From assembly GCF_019969725.1 (NCBI RefSeq), contig NZ_JAHXYW010000002.1, forward strand, positions 62,001 through 126,000: a stretch of DNA of 64,000 nucleotides, written 5' to 3'. The position numbers and the translations under genes were made by a program. Each line of letters opens with the position of its first letter. Position 1 is the stretch's first letter. Under the pieces are notes generated by a model. The model made no database searches, had not been told where the DNA came from, and saw nothing but the letters and a program-made list of their open reading frames with translations. Positions 1 through 9,389 of this stretch are shown one piece after another. Origin of the DNA: Neobacillus bataviensis. GTDB taxonomy: Bacteria > Bacillota > Bacilli > Bacillales_B > DSM-18226.

Positions 1-895
1 CGTTTCATTAGCTCGTTTCGGACATCATGTTCAATTTGTCAGTAAGGTGCCAGAAAACATGCTCGGAATGGCTGTCGACAGACATTTGCAGGCAAATGGA
101 GTCCAAACTGATTTTTTACTAAAGGGTGGAGAAAGGCTGGGAACCTATTATGTAGAGTCAGGGGTCGGCCCTAGAAGTGCCCAAGTAACCTATGACCGGA
201 AATACTCTAGTTTTTCACAATTAACGATAGAAGAAATCGACTTTGATGAAATTTTTCAAGATGCTTCCCTTTTTCATGTTACCGGGATTACTGCTGCCCT
301 TTCTCCAAGTTTGCGAGAGCTTGTTTTACACTCCTTGAAAAAAGCAAAGGAACATGGAGTTACCACAAGCTTTGATTTTAACTATCGCGCTAAATTATGG
401 AGACAGGAAGAAGCTTCAGACACAATCAAGACATTCCTTCCATACGTGGATGGCTGCTTTTGCGGAGAACTCGATGCGATTTATTTATTAGGAATTGAAA
501 AAGCGGCGCCAGCATTAGAAGGCAGAGCCAAGCTCAAATATTATTATCAAAAAATAAAACAATTGTACCCAAACATCCGATTTATGAGCTCTACTTTCCG
601 TCAGGTCATTTCAGCCTCGACTAATACACTTCAAGGGAATTATTATCTCGATGGAGAGTTATACCAGTCAAAGGTTCATCAAATCGATCATATTGTAGAG
701 CGGATTGGCGGCGGTGATGCCTTTGCTGCTGGAATCCTATATGGGATCGTTGAGGGAATGGCTCCCGAGGAGCTAGTAGAATTTGCCGCGGCTGCATCGG
801 TATTGAAGCATACCGTACATGGAGACTGCAATATCTTCTCACCGAATGAGATAAAAGAATTTGCCAGCAATAAACCAGGGAAAATTGTTCGCTAA
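1..895 (+). CDS. kdgK: 2-keto-3-deoxygluconate kinase, PfkB family (5' truncated by window edge)
   Basis: The reading frame is open from base 2, so the gene begins upstream and roughly 40-50 N-terminal residues are missing. It is a PfkB-type carbohydrate kinase. The C-terminal signature RIGGGDAFAAG holds the anion hole and catalytic Asp, in the variant form GGGD instead of GAGD. The expected reaction is ATP-dependent phosphorylation of 2-keto-3-deoxygluconate (KDG) to KDPG in the cytoplasm. It is followed after 24 bases by kduI and lies in a hexuronate cluster, which supports KDG as substrate. A second, complete KdgK paralogue lies at 26576-27589. Family assignment is firm; exact substrate is inferred from context. 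Confidence 0.85.
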   Translation, partial: VSLARFGHHVQFVSKVPENMLGMAVDRHLQANGVQTDFLLKGGERLGTYYVESGVGPRSAQVTYDRKYSSFSQLTIEEIDFDEIFQDASLFHVTGITAALSPSLRELVLHSLKKAKEHGVTTSFDFNYRAKLWRQEEASDTIKTFLPYVDGCFCGELDAIYLLGIEKAAPALEGRAKLKYYYQKIKQLYPNIRFMSSTFRQVISASTNTLQGNYYLDGELYQSKVHQIDHIVERIGGGDAFAAGILYGIVEGMAPEELVEFAAAASVLKHTVHGDCNIFSPNEIKEFASNKPGKIVR

Positions 896-919
896 CTATA
901 TTGAAGGAGGGATTCCAAT

Positions 920-1750
920 ATGGAAACTCGTTACGCAAATCACCCAGAAGAGATCAAACGTTACAATACAGACGAATTAAGGAAGCATTTCCTTGTGGAA
1001 ACACTTTTTGAACCAGGGAAGGTTCATCTAACTTATACACACGTGGACCGGATGATTTTTGGCGGGGTCACTCCTGCAGAAAAGGAATTGACGATTAAGC
1101 TTGATAAGCAGCTCGGTGTCAACTATTTCCTAGAGCGCCGTGAATTAGGAATCATTAATATTGGCGGTGACGGTTCCGTTATTCTTGATGGAGTCGAATA
1201 TGAAATGCAGCGCCGTGATGGTCTTTATGTAGGCAAAGGCACAGAGGAAGTTCTGTTCCGTTCAAAGGATGCCAATAATCCTGCGAAGTTTTATATCAAT
1301 TCTACTCCTGCTCATCATAAGTATCCAACCGTCAAAATCGATATCAACAAAATTAAGCCGCTTGAGGCTGGTGAGCCAGGCACATTGAATGAAAGAAAAA
1401 TCTATCAGTATGTTCATCCTAATGTTTGTGAAAGCTGCCAGCTGCAAATGGGACTAACGATGTTGTCACCAGGAAGTGTCTGGAACACGATGCCATGCCA
1501 TACCCATGAGCGCCGGATGGAAGTGTACTTGTACTTTGATATGGAACCTGAAACTCGTGTTTTTCATTTCATGGGACAACCGAATGAAACAAGACATCTA
1601 GTTATTAAAAACGAGCAGGCTGCCATTTCTCCAAGCTGGTCCATCCATACAGGAACAGCCACCAGCAATTACACATTCATTTGGGGAATGTGCGGCGAAA
1701 ATATTACCTATGATGATATGGATCATGTAAAAATGGAAGATTTGAGATAG
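920..1750 (+). CDS. kduI: 5-dehydro-4-deoxy-D-glucuronate isomerase
   Basis: A 276-residue cupin-type isomerase of the usual KduI length. It converts 4-deoxy-L-threo-5-hexosulose uronate, released from unsaturated pectin or glycosaminoglycan fragments, to 3-deoxy-D-glycero-2,5-hexodiulosonate. The metal ligands of the family are visible: His194 and His196 in CHTHERRMEVY, Glu201, and His243 in SIHTGTATSN. The start follows a strong GGAGGG site. It sits between kdgK and kduD, so the three are probably co-transcribed and feed the KDG pool. Confidence 0.95.
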   Translation: METRYANHPEEIKRYNTDELRKHFLVETLFEPGKVHLTYTHVDRMIFGGVTPAEKELTIKLDKQLGVNYFLERRELGIINIGGDGSVILDGVEYEMQRRDGLYVGKGTEEVLFRSKDANNPAKFYINSTPAHHKYPTVKIDINKIKPLEAGEPGTLNERKIYQYVHPNVCESCQLQMGLTMLSPGSVWNTMPCHTHERRMEVYLYFDMEPETRVFHFMGQPNETRHLVIKNEQAAISPSWSIHTGTATSNYTFIWGMCGENITYDDMDHVKMEDLR

Positions 1751-1785
1751 AACGTAATAGATTAACAGATTAGGAGGTATAACGG

Positions 1786-2568
1786 ATGACCATCCAATTA
1801 AATAATTTCTCACTAGACTTTTTCTCCCTGACCGGTAAGGTTGCGATGGTTACGGGAGGTAATACAGGATTAGGCCAAGGCTATGCCGTGGCACTTGCCA
1901 AGGCCGGTGCTGACCTATTTATAGTGACTCATGGGAACAATTGGGATGAAACCAGAGGGCTAATCGAGCAAGAAGGGCGTCGCGTTGAGTTTTTCCAAGC
2001 GGATTTATCGAATCGCGAAATCTTAAAAGATGTGGCAGCCGCATGTGTTAGTGCTTATGGAAGAATTGATATATTAGTAAACAATGCCGGCACCATTCGC
2101 CGTGCACCGTTGCTTGAGTATACACCAGAAGATTGGGATGCTGTAATGGAGCTCAACTTAAACTCTCTATATTTCTTAAGTCAAGAAGTAGCCAAAGTCA
2201 TGGTGGAACAGAAGAGCGGCAAGATTATTAATGTTGCCTCCATGCTTTCTTTCCAAGGTGGAAAATTCGTACCGCCATATACTGCAAGCAAGCACGGGGT
2301 TGCAGGGGTAACCAAAGCATTTGCAAATGAATTAGCACAATATGGCGTTCAAATCAATGCGATTGCACCTGGATATGTGGAGACAGCCAATACAGCTCCA
2401 ATTCTAGAAGATCAAGTCCGTAAAGCGGAAATCACCTCACGAATTCCGGCTGGACGCTGGGCAACTCCTGCCGATTTAATGGGCGTGGTGGTGTTCTTAG
2501 CGAGCAGAGCATCTGACTATATGAACGGACATATTTTAGCAGTTGACGGCGGTTGGCTGGCTAGATAA
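1786..2568 (+). CDS. kduD: 2-dehydro-3-deoxy-D-gluconate 5-dehydrogenase, SDR family
   Basis: A 260-residue short-chain dehydrogenase with the nucleotide-binding TGGNTGLGQG motif near residue 24, NNAG, and the catalytic Tyr/Lys in YTASK. It reduces the diketo product of KduI to KDG with NAD(P)H, the step directly after KduI. The start follows an AGGAGG-type site 35 bases after kduI. A perfect 14-bp terminator hairpin follows the stop, so this is probably the last gene of the kdgK-kduI-kduD unit. The name relies on SDR sequence features plus strict KduI adjacency. Confidence 0.92.
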   Translation: MTIQLNNFSLDFFSLTGKVAMVTGGNTGLGQGYAVALAKAGADLFIVTHGNNWDETRGLIEQEGRRVEFFQADLSNREILKDVAAACVSAYGRIDILVNNAGTIRRAPLLEYTPEDWDAVMELNLNSLYFLSQEVAKVMVEQKSGKIINVASMLSFQGGKFVPPYTASKHGVAGVTKAFANELAQYGVQINAIAPGYVETANTAPILEDQVRKAEITSRIPAGRWATPADLMGVVVFLASRASDYMNGHILAVDGGWLAR

Positions 2569-2574
2569 TTAAAA

Positions 2575-2610
2575 AAAAGCCGTATCACATCATGAAGTGA
2601 TACGGCTTTT
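2575..2610 (+). terminator. Rho-independent terminator after kduD
   Basis: A perfect 14-bp stem (AAAAGCCGTATCAC with its complement) encloses an 8-base loop and ends in TTTT. The run of A on the left arm would let it act in both directions. Confidence 0.85.
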
Positions 2611-2616
2611 ACCAAA

Positions 2617-2806
2617 ATGGCTATGTTAAAGGGCATTGTTGATTTTTAACACTGTTGATTGGAGCGGAAGGCGCGAAGACTCCTGCGGGAGTACGGGGCA
2701 GGGGAGACCCCGGAGGCGCCACCAAAGCTCCGAGGAGGCTTCCCGGCACGCCCGCGGAAAGCGAAGCGCCTGGAGAGTAAATCAACAATTTAGTTTAACA
2801 AAGCTA
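2617..2806. repeat. GC-rich dispersed intergenic repeat of Bacillaceae with imperfect terminal inverted repeats
   Basis: A block markedly more GC-rich than its surroundings (core about 2661-2775) contains GGAGCGGAAGGCGCGAAGAC near its left end and CGCCCGCGGAAAGCGAAGCG near its right end, with internal hairpins such as GGGGAGACCCC and ACTCCTGCGGGAGT. The ends form an imperfect inverted repeat: TGTTAAAG...TTGTTGATTT on the left and AAATCAACAA...TTTAACA on the right. From memory this core is a common multi-copy intergenic element of Bacillus-like genomes; that part is recollection, not computed. No coding frame is supported. Confidence 0.75.
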
Positions 2807-2828
2807 CCAAAATAAACGGGGGATCAAT

Positions 2829-3671
2829 ATGGTTGTAAATTTAGGAATCCGGGCCCATGATTTTGAAAACCTTTCCATAGAGGAGATAGCAAATGAGGCA
2901 GCAGCAAAAGGATTAACCTCTGTTCAGCTAGCACTGAGCAAAACCTTAAAAAATACTAATACGGGATTAGGAAGTTTAAGTCCTGGTTTTGCTCATACGA
3001 TTAGATCTGTTTTTCATAAACGAGATATTCAAATTGCCGTACTAGGCTGCTATATCAACATGATCCATCCTGACCAAACGGAAAGAAGAAAAGAATTGGA
3101 ACGTTTCAAAGAGCATCTTCGCTTTGCGAGGGATTTCGGCTGCAGCATTGTCGGAACGGAGACAGGAAATGTTCAGGCCGAAATATCGTATACAGAGGAA
3201 AACTTTAAGGAACGGCCGTTTCATGAAGTAGCCGAAAGTGTCAAAGAACTAGTTTACGAGGCTGAACGATTTGGGGTGATTGTGGGGATCGAAGGAGGAA
3301 TCAATCACCCGATTCATACCCCTGGCCGGATGAAACGATTACTTGATGCTGTTCCTTCTAATAATCTTCAAGTTATCTATGACCCGGCCAACTTTATCTC
3401 ACTCGATAATTATCAAAATCAGGAAGCAGTTATGAAAGAAGCGTTTGAACTGTTTGGAGACAGGATGGTGATTCTGCATGCAAAGGATTTTATCATCGAG
3501 AATCAGCAGGTCAAAATCGTCCCAGTGGGTCATGGTATGTTAAATTATGACGCGTTATTCAAATTATTAAAAAACAAGAAGCCCTATATGACAATGTTAA
3601 TGGAAAGTACGAAGGAACCATTTATTGATGGAAGCATTGCCTACTTAAGGGAAAAATACGAAAAAGCCTAA
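2829..3671 (+). CDS. Sugar phosphate isomerase/epimerase (xylose isomerase-like TIM barrel)
   Basis: A 280-residue protein of the AP-endonuclease-2/xylose-isomerase-like TIM barrel family. Metal-binding acidic and His residues typical of the family are seen in GTETGN, GIEGGINH, VIYDPANF and ILHAKDF. These enzymes isomerise or epimerise sugars or sugar acids. A specific substrate cannot be read from the sequence. It stands directly upstream of uxaC with a 25-base gap, so an accessory hexuronate or keto-sugar isomerisation in the same pathway is likely. The start follows a GGGGGAT site. Confidence 0.85.
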   Translation: MVVNLGIRAHDFENLSIEEIANEAAAKGLTSVQLALSKTLKNTNTGLGSLSPGFAHTIRSVFHKRDIQIAVLGCYINMIHPDQTERRKELERFKEHLRFARDFGCSIVGTETGNVQAEISYTEENFKERPFHEVAESVKELVYEAERFGVIVGIEGGINHPIHTPGRMKRLLDAVPSNNLQVIYDPANFISLDNYQNQEAVMKEAFELFGDRMVILHAKDFIIENQQVKIVPVGHGMLNYDALFKLLKNKKPYMTMLMESTKEPFIDGSIAYLREKYEKA

Positions 3672-3696
3672 TTTTAAAGAAAGACGGGGTGCCATC

Positions 3697-5097
3697 ATGC
3701 GAAACTTCATGGGTGAGAATTTTTTATTAAATAATGAAACATCGGTTCGTTTGTATCATGAATATGCAAAGGATATGCCAATCATTGACTATCATTGCCA
3801 TTTAAGTCCAAAGGAAATCTATGAAAATAAGAAATTCAAAAACATTACGGATATCTGGTTATACGGCGATCACTATAAATGGCGGTTAATGAGAAGTAAT
3901 GGAATCGAAGAAGAGTACATTACCGGAAGTGCCAGTGATTATGATAAGTTCCTGGCTTGGGCAAAAACGGTTCCCATGACGATTGGGAATCCTTTGTTTA
4001 ATTGGACCCATTTAGAACTGCAGCGATTCTTTGGGATTGATCAGCTGTTAAACGAAGAAAGCGCCCCAGTTATTTGGGAGAAAGTGAATGCCTTACTAAA
4101 TAGTGAAGGCTTTGGGGCAAGAGAGTTTATTAAAAAGTCTAATGTCCAGGTAGTTTGCACAACGGATGACCCTGTTGACAGCCTCGAATATCACAAACTA
4201 CTAAAAGAAGAAAACGATTTTGATGTAAAGGTACTTCCTAGCTTTCGTCCAGATAAGGGGCTCGAAATTAATCGGGCTGGCTATCTAGATTGGGTGAAGA
4301 AGCTTGAAGAGGTGTCCGGTATTGAAATCGATTCGTATGACCGCTTTTTACAGGCACTTGAAGCAAGAGTCCGGTTTTTCCACTCTGTTGGGGGAAGAGT
4401 GTCGGATCATGCCATTGATGTCATGATGTATGCCGATTCAACCAAGGAAGAAGCAGAAAAGATTTTTAAAGATGCTTTAGATGGTAAGAACATCTCTATT
4501 GAAGCTGAAAAGAAATATAAAGCGAATACCTTAACCTTCCTTGGAAAGCTGTACTCCGAGTTAGGATGGGCCATGCAGTTTCATATTAATGCCTTAAGAA
4601 ATAATAATGCCCGGATGTATGAGCAATTGGGACCTGATACAGGATATGATTCGATCAATGACCAAGAAATTGCCAAGCCGTTGGTCCAGTTACTAAATGC
4701 GATGGAGCAGGAAAACGCCCTGCCGAAAACCATTATTTATTCGTTAAACCCAAATGATAATGCTGTTATTGCTGCGATAATCGGCAGCTTCCAAGGAGGA
4801 GGCATTCCTGGAAAAATCCAATTTGGGACCGCTTGGTGGTTTAATGATAATAAGTCCGGAATGCTTGATCAAATGCAAACCTTAGCCAATGTTGGTCTTT
4901 TCAGCAGGTTTATCGGGATGCTGACAGATTCACGAAGCTTTCTATCGTATACAAGACATGAATATTTTAGAAGATTATACTGCTATCTCATTGGTGAATG
5001 GGTAGAAAATGGTGAAGTACCGAATAATACGGAGTATTTGGGTGAAATCGTCCAAGGAATCGCCTACAACAATGCAAAAGAGTATTTTCAATTTTAA
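3697..5097 (+). CDS. uxaC: Glucuronate (uronate) isomerase
   Basis: A 466-residue protein of typical UxaC length from the amidohydrolase superfamily. It interconverts D-glucuronate with D-fructuronate and D-galacturonate with D-tagaturonate, the entry step of hexuronate catabolism. The conserved N-terminal [19 protein letters not shown] segment supplies the HxH metal site and [17 protein letters not shown] is also characteristic. uxaB starts 26 bases downstream, so the two are co-transcribed. An alternative start at Met5 is possible. Confidence 0.97.
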   Translation: MRNFMGENFLLNNETSVRLYHEYAKDMPIIDYHCHLSPKEIYENKKFKNITDIWLYGDHYKWRLMRSNGIEEEYITGSASDYDKFLAWAKTVPMTIGNPLFNWTHLELQRFFGIDQLLNEESAPVIWEKVNALLNSEGFGAREFIKKSNVQVVCTTDDPVDSLEYHKLLKEENDFDVKVLPSFRPDKGLEINRAGYLDWVKKLEEVSGIEIDSYDRFLQALEARVRFFHSVGGRVSDHAIDVMMYADSTKEEAEKIFKDALDGKNISIEAEKKYKANTLTFLGKLYSELGWAMQFHINALRNNNARMYEQLGPDTGYDSINDQEIAKPLVQLLNAMEQENALPKTIIYSLNPNDNAVIAAIIGSFQGGGIPGKIQFGTAWWFNDNKSGMLDQMQTLANVGLFSRFIGMLTDSRSFLSYTRHEYFRRLYCYLIGEWVENGEVPNNTEYLGEIVQGIAYNNAKEYFQF

Positions 5098-5123
5098 TTG
5101 CCCGATTGTCGGGGAGGTGCGCA

Positions 5124-6593
5124 ATGGAACAATTAAATAAAGGCTTAGTCAAAGATTTGCAAACATATCCGGAAAAAGTTCTGCAATTTGGCGAGGGTAA
5201 TTTCCTCAGGGCATTTGTAGATTGGCAAATTGATGTCATGAATAAGAAAAATCTTTTTAACGGCAGTGTTGTGGTAGTACAGCCGCGCGGCCAGGAAAAG
5301 GTCGAAAAGCTTAATCAACAGGATGGCCTCTATACCCTCTATTTACAAGGGCTGAAGGAAGGAAAAGCGGTTAAGGAGCATTCCATCATCACCAGTATTA
5401 GCAGAGGTATCAATCTGTTTAATCAGTATGATCAATATCTTGAACTGGCTTCGAATCCGGAAATCCGGTTTATTTTTTCCAATACGACAGAAGCAGGCAT
5501 TGCCTTTAATGTAAATGATCGGTTAGAAGACCGGCCGCAAAAGAGCTTTCCGGGAAAATTAACAGCATTTTTATATCAACGATACAATGCATTTCAAGGG
5601 AATAGAGAAAAAGGCTTTATCATCATCCCATGTGAATTGATTGATCACGGTGGTGAAAAATTAAAGCAAATCATCTTGAAATATGCAGAACAATGGAATC
5701 TTGGTGAAGAGTTCATTCAGTGGATTCATGATGCGAATACCTTCTGCTCGAGCCTTGTCGATCGGATTGTCCCAGGCTACCCGCGGGATACGATTGAAGA
5801 AATCACAGAAGAGCTGGGCTATCAAGATGATCTAGTGGCAGTGGGTGAACAATACCATCTTTGGGTCATTGAAGGACCGCAATGGATTCGCGAGGAATTT
5901 CCAGCCCATCTAGCAGGGCTAAATACCTTAGTTGTCGATGACCTTACCCCTTATCGGACGAGAAAAGTCCGGATTTTAAATGGTGTCCATACAGCGATGA
6001 CACCCGTTTCCTACTTATATGGAATTGATACGGTTGCAGAAGCAGTTGGCCATGAAGTGGTCGGGCAATTTGTAAAAGAACTTTTATATGACGAAATTAT
6101 TCCAGTCTTGGACCAGCCAAGCGATGAATTACATGCCTTTGCAGATGCGGTATTAGATCGATTCAAGAATCCATTTATCCAACATTTCGTATTAAGCATT
6201 TCACTTAATTCAATGTCTAAATTTAAGACACGAGATTTACCAACATTACTAGACTATTATCATCAAAAACAGGAACTGCCGAGAAATCTCGTTTTCTCTT
6301 TTGCTGCAATTCTTTCCTTCTATAAAGGAAAGAGAGGAGAGGAATCAATTGCACTATCAGACGACCAGGATGTATTGGAATTATTCCAGGAGCAATGGGG
6401 CCAATATAATGGCAGCTTTGAAAGTCTCAGGGCTATCGCTCGGAGTGTGTTAGGGTACGAAAAAGTGTGGGAGCAGGATTTAAATCAAGTGCCTGGATTA
6501 ACGGCTGCGATTGCCAATGACCTTTACGAGATTGAATCATTGGGAATGAAAAAGGCGGTAGAATCCCTTATAGGTCAAAAGACAGCCAAATAG
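5124..6593 (+). CDS. uxaB: Tagaturonate reductase (altronate oxidoreductase)
   Basis: A mannitol-dehydrogenase family, NAD-dependent oxidoreductase of 489 residues that reduces tagaturonate to altronate. The N-terminal [19 protein letters not shown] is the family's nucleotide-binding segment and [11 protein letters not shown] contains the catalytic Lys/His region. The frame is open upstream to a TTG at 5106, but the GGGGAGGTG ribosome site at 5111-5119 places the start at the ATG at 5124. It is immediately followed by uxaA. Confidence 0.93.
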   Translation: MEQLNKGLVKDLQTYPEKVLQFGEGNFLRAFVDWQIDVMNKKNLFNGSVVVVQPRGQEKVEKLNQQDGLYTLYLQGLKEGKAVKEHSIITSISRGINLFNQYDQYLELASNPEIRFIFSNTTEAGIAFNVNDRLEDRPQKSFPGKLTAFLYQRYNAFQGNREKGFIIIPCELIDHGGEKLKQIILKYAEQWNLGEEFIQWIHDANTFCSSLVDRIVPGYPRDTIEEITEELGYQDDLVAVGEQYHLWVIEGPQWIREEFPAHLAGLNTLVVDDLTPYRTRKVRILNGVHTAMTPVSYLYGIDTVAEAVGHEVVGQFVKELLYDEIIPVLDQPSDELHAFADAVLDRFKNPFIQHFVLSISLNSMSKFKTRDLPTLLDYYHQKQELPRNLVFSFAAILSFYKGKRGEESIALSDDQDVLELFQEQWGQYNGSFESLRAIARSVLGYEKVWEQDLNQVPGLTAAIANDLYEIESLGMKKAVESLIGQKTAK

Positions 6594-6607
6594 TGGGGGG
6601 GAAGCAA

Positions 6608-8095
6608 ATGTTGGATATCATTCAGATCCATGATATAGACAATGTGGTTGTGGCATTAAAGGATTTAGCTGCCGGTCAAACATTTACTGTGGATGAAGTC
6701 ATCATTGAACTGAAGGACGATGTACCAAGGGGACATAAAATAGCGATTAAAGATATTGCTGCCGATGAACATGTGGTGAAGTATGGCTATCCGATTGGGC
6801 ATGCCGTTAAAGCAATTACTGTGGGGGAACATGTTCATACCCATAATACAAAAACGAACTTAGATGGGATTCGGGAGTATCAATATAATCAAAAGCTTAA
6901 TACGGTCCAATATGAAAAGGAGAACCTAACATTCCAGGGATTCAGAAGGAGTAATGGCGATGTTGGGATAAGAAATGAACTTTGGATTGTTCCAACGGTA
7001 GGCTGTGTCAATGGCGTGGCCGAAAGAATGATTAAGCTGTTTGAAAAAGAAGTGGGTGATATAAGCCCTTTTGAAAATGTTCTGGTCTTGAAACATAATT
7101 ATGGCTGCTCCCAATTAGGGGATGACCATGACAATACGAAGAAAATCCTAAGAGATGCCGTACTGCACCCGAATGCCGGCGCTGTTCTGGTTCTTGGACT
7201 TGGCTGTGAAAACAATAATTTATATGAATTTAAAGAAAGCCTGGGAGAATACGATGAAACCCGAGTGAAGTTTCTCGTTTCCCAGGAAGTGACCGATGAA
7301 ATTGAAGCGGGCGTTGCGTTACTAAAGGAAATCTATGAAAATGCGAAGGGAGATAAGCGAGAGACCGTCCCGCTATCAGAATTAAAGGTTGGCCTGAAAT
7401 GCGGTGGTTCTGATGGATTTTCAGGGATCACGGCCAATCCGCTTTTAGGAAGATTCTCGGATTTCTTGGTTGCCCAAGGTGGAACAACGGTGTTGACAGA
7501 GGTCCCTGAAATGTTCGGTGCCGAAACGATTCTAATGGAGCGGGCGGCTGACAAGGAAGTCTTTGAAAAAACAGTGGACCTAATTAATGAATTCAAAGAA
7601 TACTTTATTGAAAATAAACAGCCGGTCTATGAAAATCCTTCACCTGGGAATAAAGCAGGTGGTATTACTACTTTGGAGGATAAATCTCTCGGCTGCACTC
7701 AAAAAGCAGGTACATCGATTGTAACCGACGTCCTTAAATATGGTGAAAGATTAACACAAAAAGGTCTAAACCTGTTAAGCGCTCCTGGGAATGATCTTGT
7801 TGCTTCTTCTGCCTTAGCGGCTGCAGGCTGTCAATTAGTTCTATTTACGACCGGCCGCGGCACACCGTTTGGAGCCTTTGTGCCAACGATGAAGATTTCA
7901 ACCAATACACCCATTTACGAAGCCAAACCGCATTGGATTGACTTTAATGCCGGAGTGCTATTTGAGAAGGAGTCAGATGTGGTGTTACGTAAGTTTATTC
8001 AATACATCATTTCAGTGGCTAGCGGTGAATGGGTAAATAACGAAAAAAATGATTTTCGAGAGATTGCTATTTTTAAAACCGGAGTAACGTTGTAG
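6608..8095 (+). CDS. uxaA: Altronate dehydratase
   Basis: A 495-residue UxaA-type dehydratase that converts D-altronate to KDG. The N-terminal SAF domain is followed by the large catalytic domain with VPTVGCVNG, KHNYGCSQLG and LGLGCENNN, whose Cys residues fit the iron-dependent active site. A GTG at 6593 overlapping the uxaB stop is also in frame, but the G-rich ribosome site at 6593-6604 supports the ATG at 6608. The last gene of the uxa unit; repeats and a terminator follow. Confidence 0.94.
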   Translation: MLDIIQIHDIDNVVVALKDLAAGQTFTVDEVIIELKDDVPRGHKIAIKDIAADEHVVKYGYPIGHAVKAITVGEHVHTHNTKTNLDGIREYQYNQKLNTVQYEKENLTFQGFRRSNGDVGIRNELWIVPTVGCVNGVAERMIKLFEKEVGDISPFENVLVLKHNYGCSQLGDDHDNTKKILRDAVLHPNAGAVLVLGLGCENNNLYEFKESLGEYDETRVKFLVSQEVTDEIEAGVALLKEIYENAKGDKRETVPLSELKVGLKCGGSDGFSGITANPLLGRFSDFLVAQGGTTVLTEVPEMFGAETILMERAADKEVFEKTVDLINEFKEYFIENKQPVYENPSPGNKAGGITTLEDKSLGCTQKAGTSIVTDVLKYGERLTQKGLNLLSAPGNDLVASSALAAAGCQLVLFTTGRGTPFGAFVPTMKISTNTPIYEAKPHWIDFNAGVLFEKESDVVLRKFIQYIISVASGEWVNNEKNDFREIAIFKTGVTL

Positions 8096-8159
8096 CTAGT
8101 ATTTTTATTTGAGAAATGCTGGTACCCTACAAATATTCATGAACAAACAGGGTGTCGTT

Positions 8160-8424
8160 TAGGCGTTCATGAAGACAAAGCACAGGCAGGGAAAGCGAAA
8201 TCTGTCCTCATGGAGCTTTCATGAGGACAAAACACAGGCAGGGGAGGCGAAACCTGTCTCATGGAGCGTTCATGAGGACAAAACACAGGCAGGGGAAGCG
8301 AAACCTGTCCTCATGGAGCGTTCATGAAGACAAAACACAGGCAGGAGAAGCAAAAATCTGTCCTCATGGGGCGTTCATGAAGACAAAACCCAGGCTGGAA
8401 AAGCAAAACCTGTCCTCATAAATC
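8160..8424. repeat. Tandem hairpin repeat array 1 (five units, about 52 bp)
   Basis: Five tandem units start at 8166, 8218, 8269, 8321 and 8374, giving periods of 52, 51, 52 and 53 bp. The junctions carry the inverted repeat TGTCCTCATG - 7 bases (GAGCGTT type) - CATGAGGACA, so each junction can fold into a 10-bp hairpin; the rest of the unit (AAAACACAGGCAGGGGAAGC) is also conserved. A degenerate half unit lies at about 8137-8165. The array lies between the uxaA stop and its terminator, so it is probably transcribed as 3' UTR. The same unit recurs at 16262-16485. Confidence 0.9.
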
Positions 8425-8436
8425 GGATATTAATAG

Positions 8437-8472
8437 ACTGGGTGCCAAAATAAGTCAAGGCACCCAGTTTTG
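8437..8472 (+). terminator. Terminator of the uxa operon
   Basis: The stem ACTGGGTGCC/GGCACCCAGT (10 bp) with a 12-base loop is followed by TTTTG. It lies after the repeat array, 340 bases past the uxaA stop. Confidence 0.8.
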
Positions 8473-8517
8473 TATGCCAAAATCAAAATCCTGTACGATA
8501 ACAGTCGATAAATATTA

Positions 8518-8546
8518 TTGACGCTTGGTGTATTTTTAATTATTAT
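8518..8546 (+). promoter_or_regulatory. SigA-type promoter of the SDR-arsR operon
   Basis: The -35 box TTGACG at 8518-8523 and the -10 box TATTAT at 8541-8546 are separated by exactly 17 bases. The -10 box overlaps the first bases of the palindromic operator at 8545-8568. Confidence 0.8.
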
Positions 8547-8568
8547 ATGTTTAAACACTTAAACATAT
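8545..8568. promoter_or_regulatory. Palindromic operator, probably for the ArsR-type regulator
   Basis: A perfect inverted repeat ATATGTTTAA-ACAC-TTAAACATAT (10-4-10). Size and AT-rich form resemble ArsR/SmtB-family operators. It overlaps the -10 box of the operon encoding the ArsR protein at 9390, which fits autorepression. Confidence 0.75.
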
Positions 8569-8600
8569 GAACATTTAAAAATATTGGAGGACCATATACG

Positions 8601-9365
8601 ATGAAGAAGACTGCATTAATTACAGGAGCAACAAGCGGTTTAGGATATGAATTTGTTAAACTGTTTGCCAACGATGGCTACAATTTAGTTCTAGTGGCTA
8701 GAGACGAAGAGAAACTAAAAGAAATCAAACAATCCTATTCCCAATTAGAAGTAACCGTTATCCCGAAGGACTTGAGTGTCATTGGGGCATCAAAAGAAGT
8801 ATTTACAGAAATCGAAAATCGTGGAATCGACATAGATGTTCTCGTTAATAATGCTGGTTTCGGGTTAATGGGTACATTTGATGAACTGGATATCCAAAAA
8901 CAGCTAAATATGATTCAATTAAATATAACCGCACTAACGGAATTAACCTATTACTGTCTGCAAAAAATGAAACAAAGGAATGTTGGCAGAATCTTAAATG
9001 TAGCAAGTACTGCGGCATTTCAGCCTGGCCCGCAAATGGCAGTTTACTATGCAACCAAAGCCTATGTGCTTTCATTTTCTGAAGCACTGGTAGAAGAGCT
9101 ATCTGGCAGTTCGGTTACCGTGACAACCCTCTGCCCTGGACCAACGAAAACCAATTTTGGAGCGGTGGCCAATGTTGAGGGCACCAAAATGTTCAGTCGC
9201 GCGATGGCATCTGATCAGGTGGCAAAGAGCGGATATAAAGCATTGATGAGCGGGAAGCGCGTGGTGGTTACGGGAGGATTCAATAAGGCTGGTGCAGTTG
9301 GAGCTAAATTTATGCCAAGAAGTCTAGCCGCTAAAGTTGCCAAGTATGTTGCAGAGGAAAAGTAA
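8601..9365 (+). CDS. SDR family NAD(P)-dependent oxidoreductase
   Basis: A 254-residue classical short-chain dehydrogenase. The N-terminal TGATSGLGYEF motif binds NAD(P), NNAGF follows, and YYATKAYV supplies the catalytic Tyr and Lys. Members related to YqjQ/DltE act on diverse carbonyl substrates, so none can be named. The start follows TTGGAGGA at 8585-8592. It is co-transcribed with the ArsR-family gene that begins 24 bases downstream. Confidence 0.9.
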   Translation: MKKTALITGATSGLGYEFVKLFANDGYNLVLVARDEEKLKEIKQSYSQLEVTVIPKDLSVIGASKEVFTEIENRGIDIDVLVNNAGFGLMGTFDELDIQKQLNMIQLNITALTELTYYCLQKMKQRNVGRILNVASTAAFQPGPQMAVYYATKAYVLSFSEALVEELSGSSVTVTTLCPGPTKTNFGAVANVEGTKMFSRAMASDQVAKSGYKALMSGKRVVVTGGFNKAGAVGAKFMPRSLAAKVAKYVAEEK

Positions 9366-9389
9366 AGATATTTGGAGGAATTTCTTAAT

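Noticed and set aside
8221..8421. 66-residue open frame made of repeated RTKHRQG-type segments
   Set aside because: It lies entirely in the tandem hairpin array; the repeats explain the repeated peptide, no ribosome site precedes it, and unit length changes shift the frame.
8160..8424. CRISPR array
   Set aside because: The whole 52-bp unit is similar from copy to copy, with no unique spacers of constant length and no cas genes nearby. The same holds for 16262-16485 and 21568-21990.
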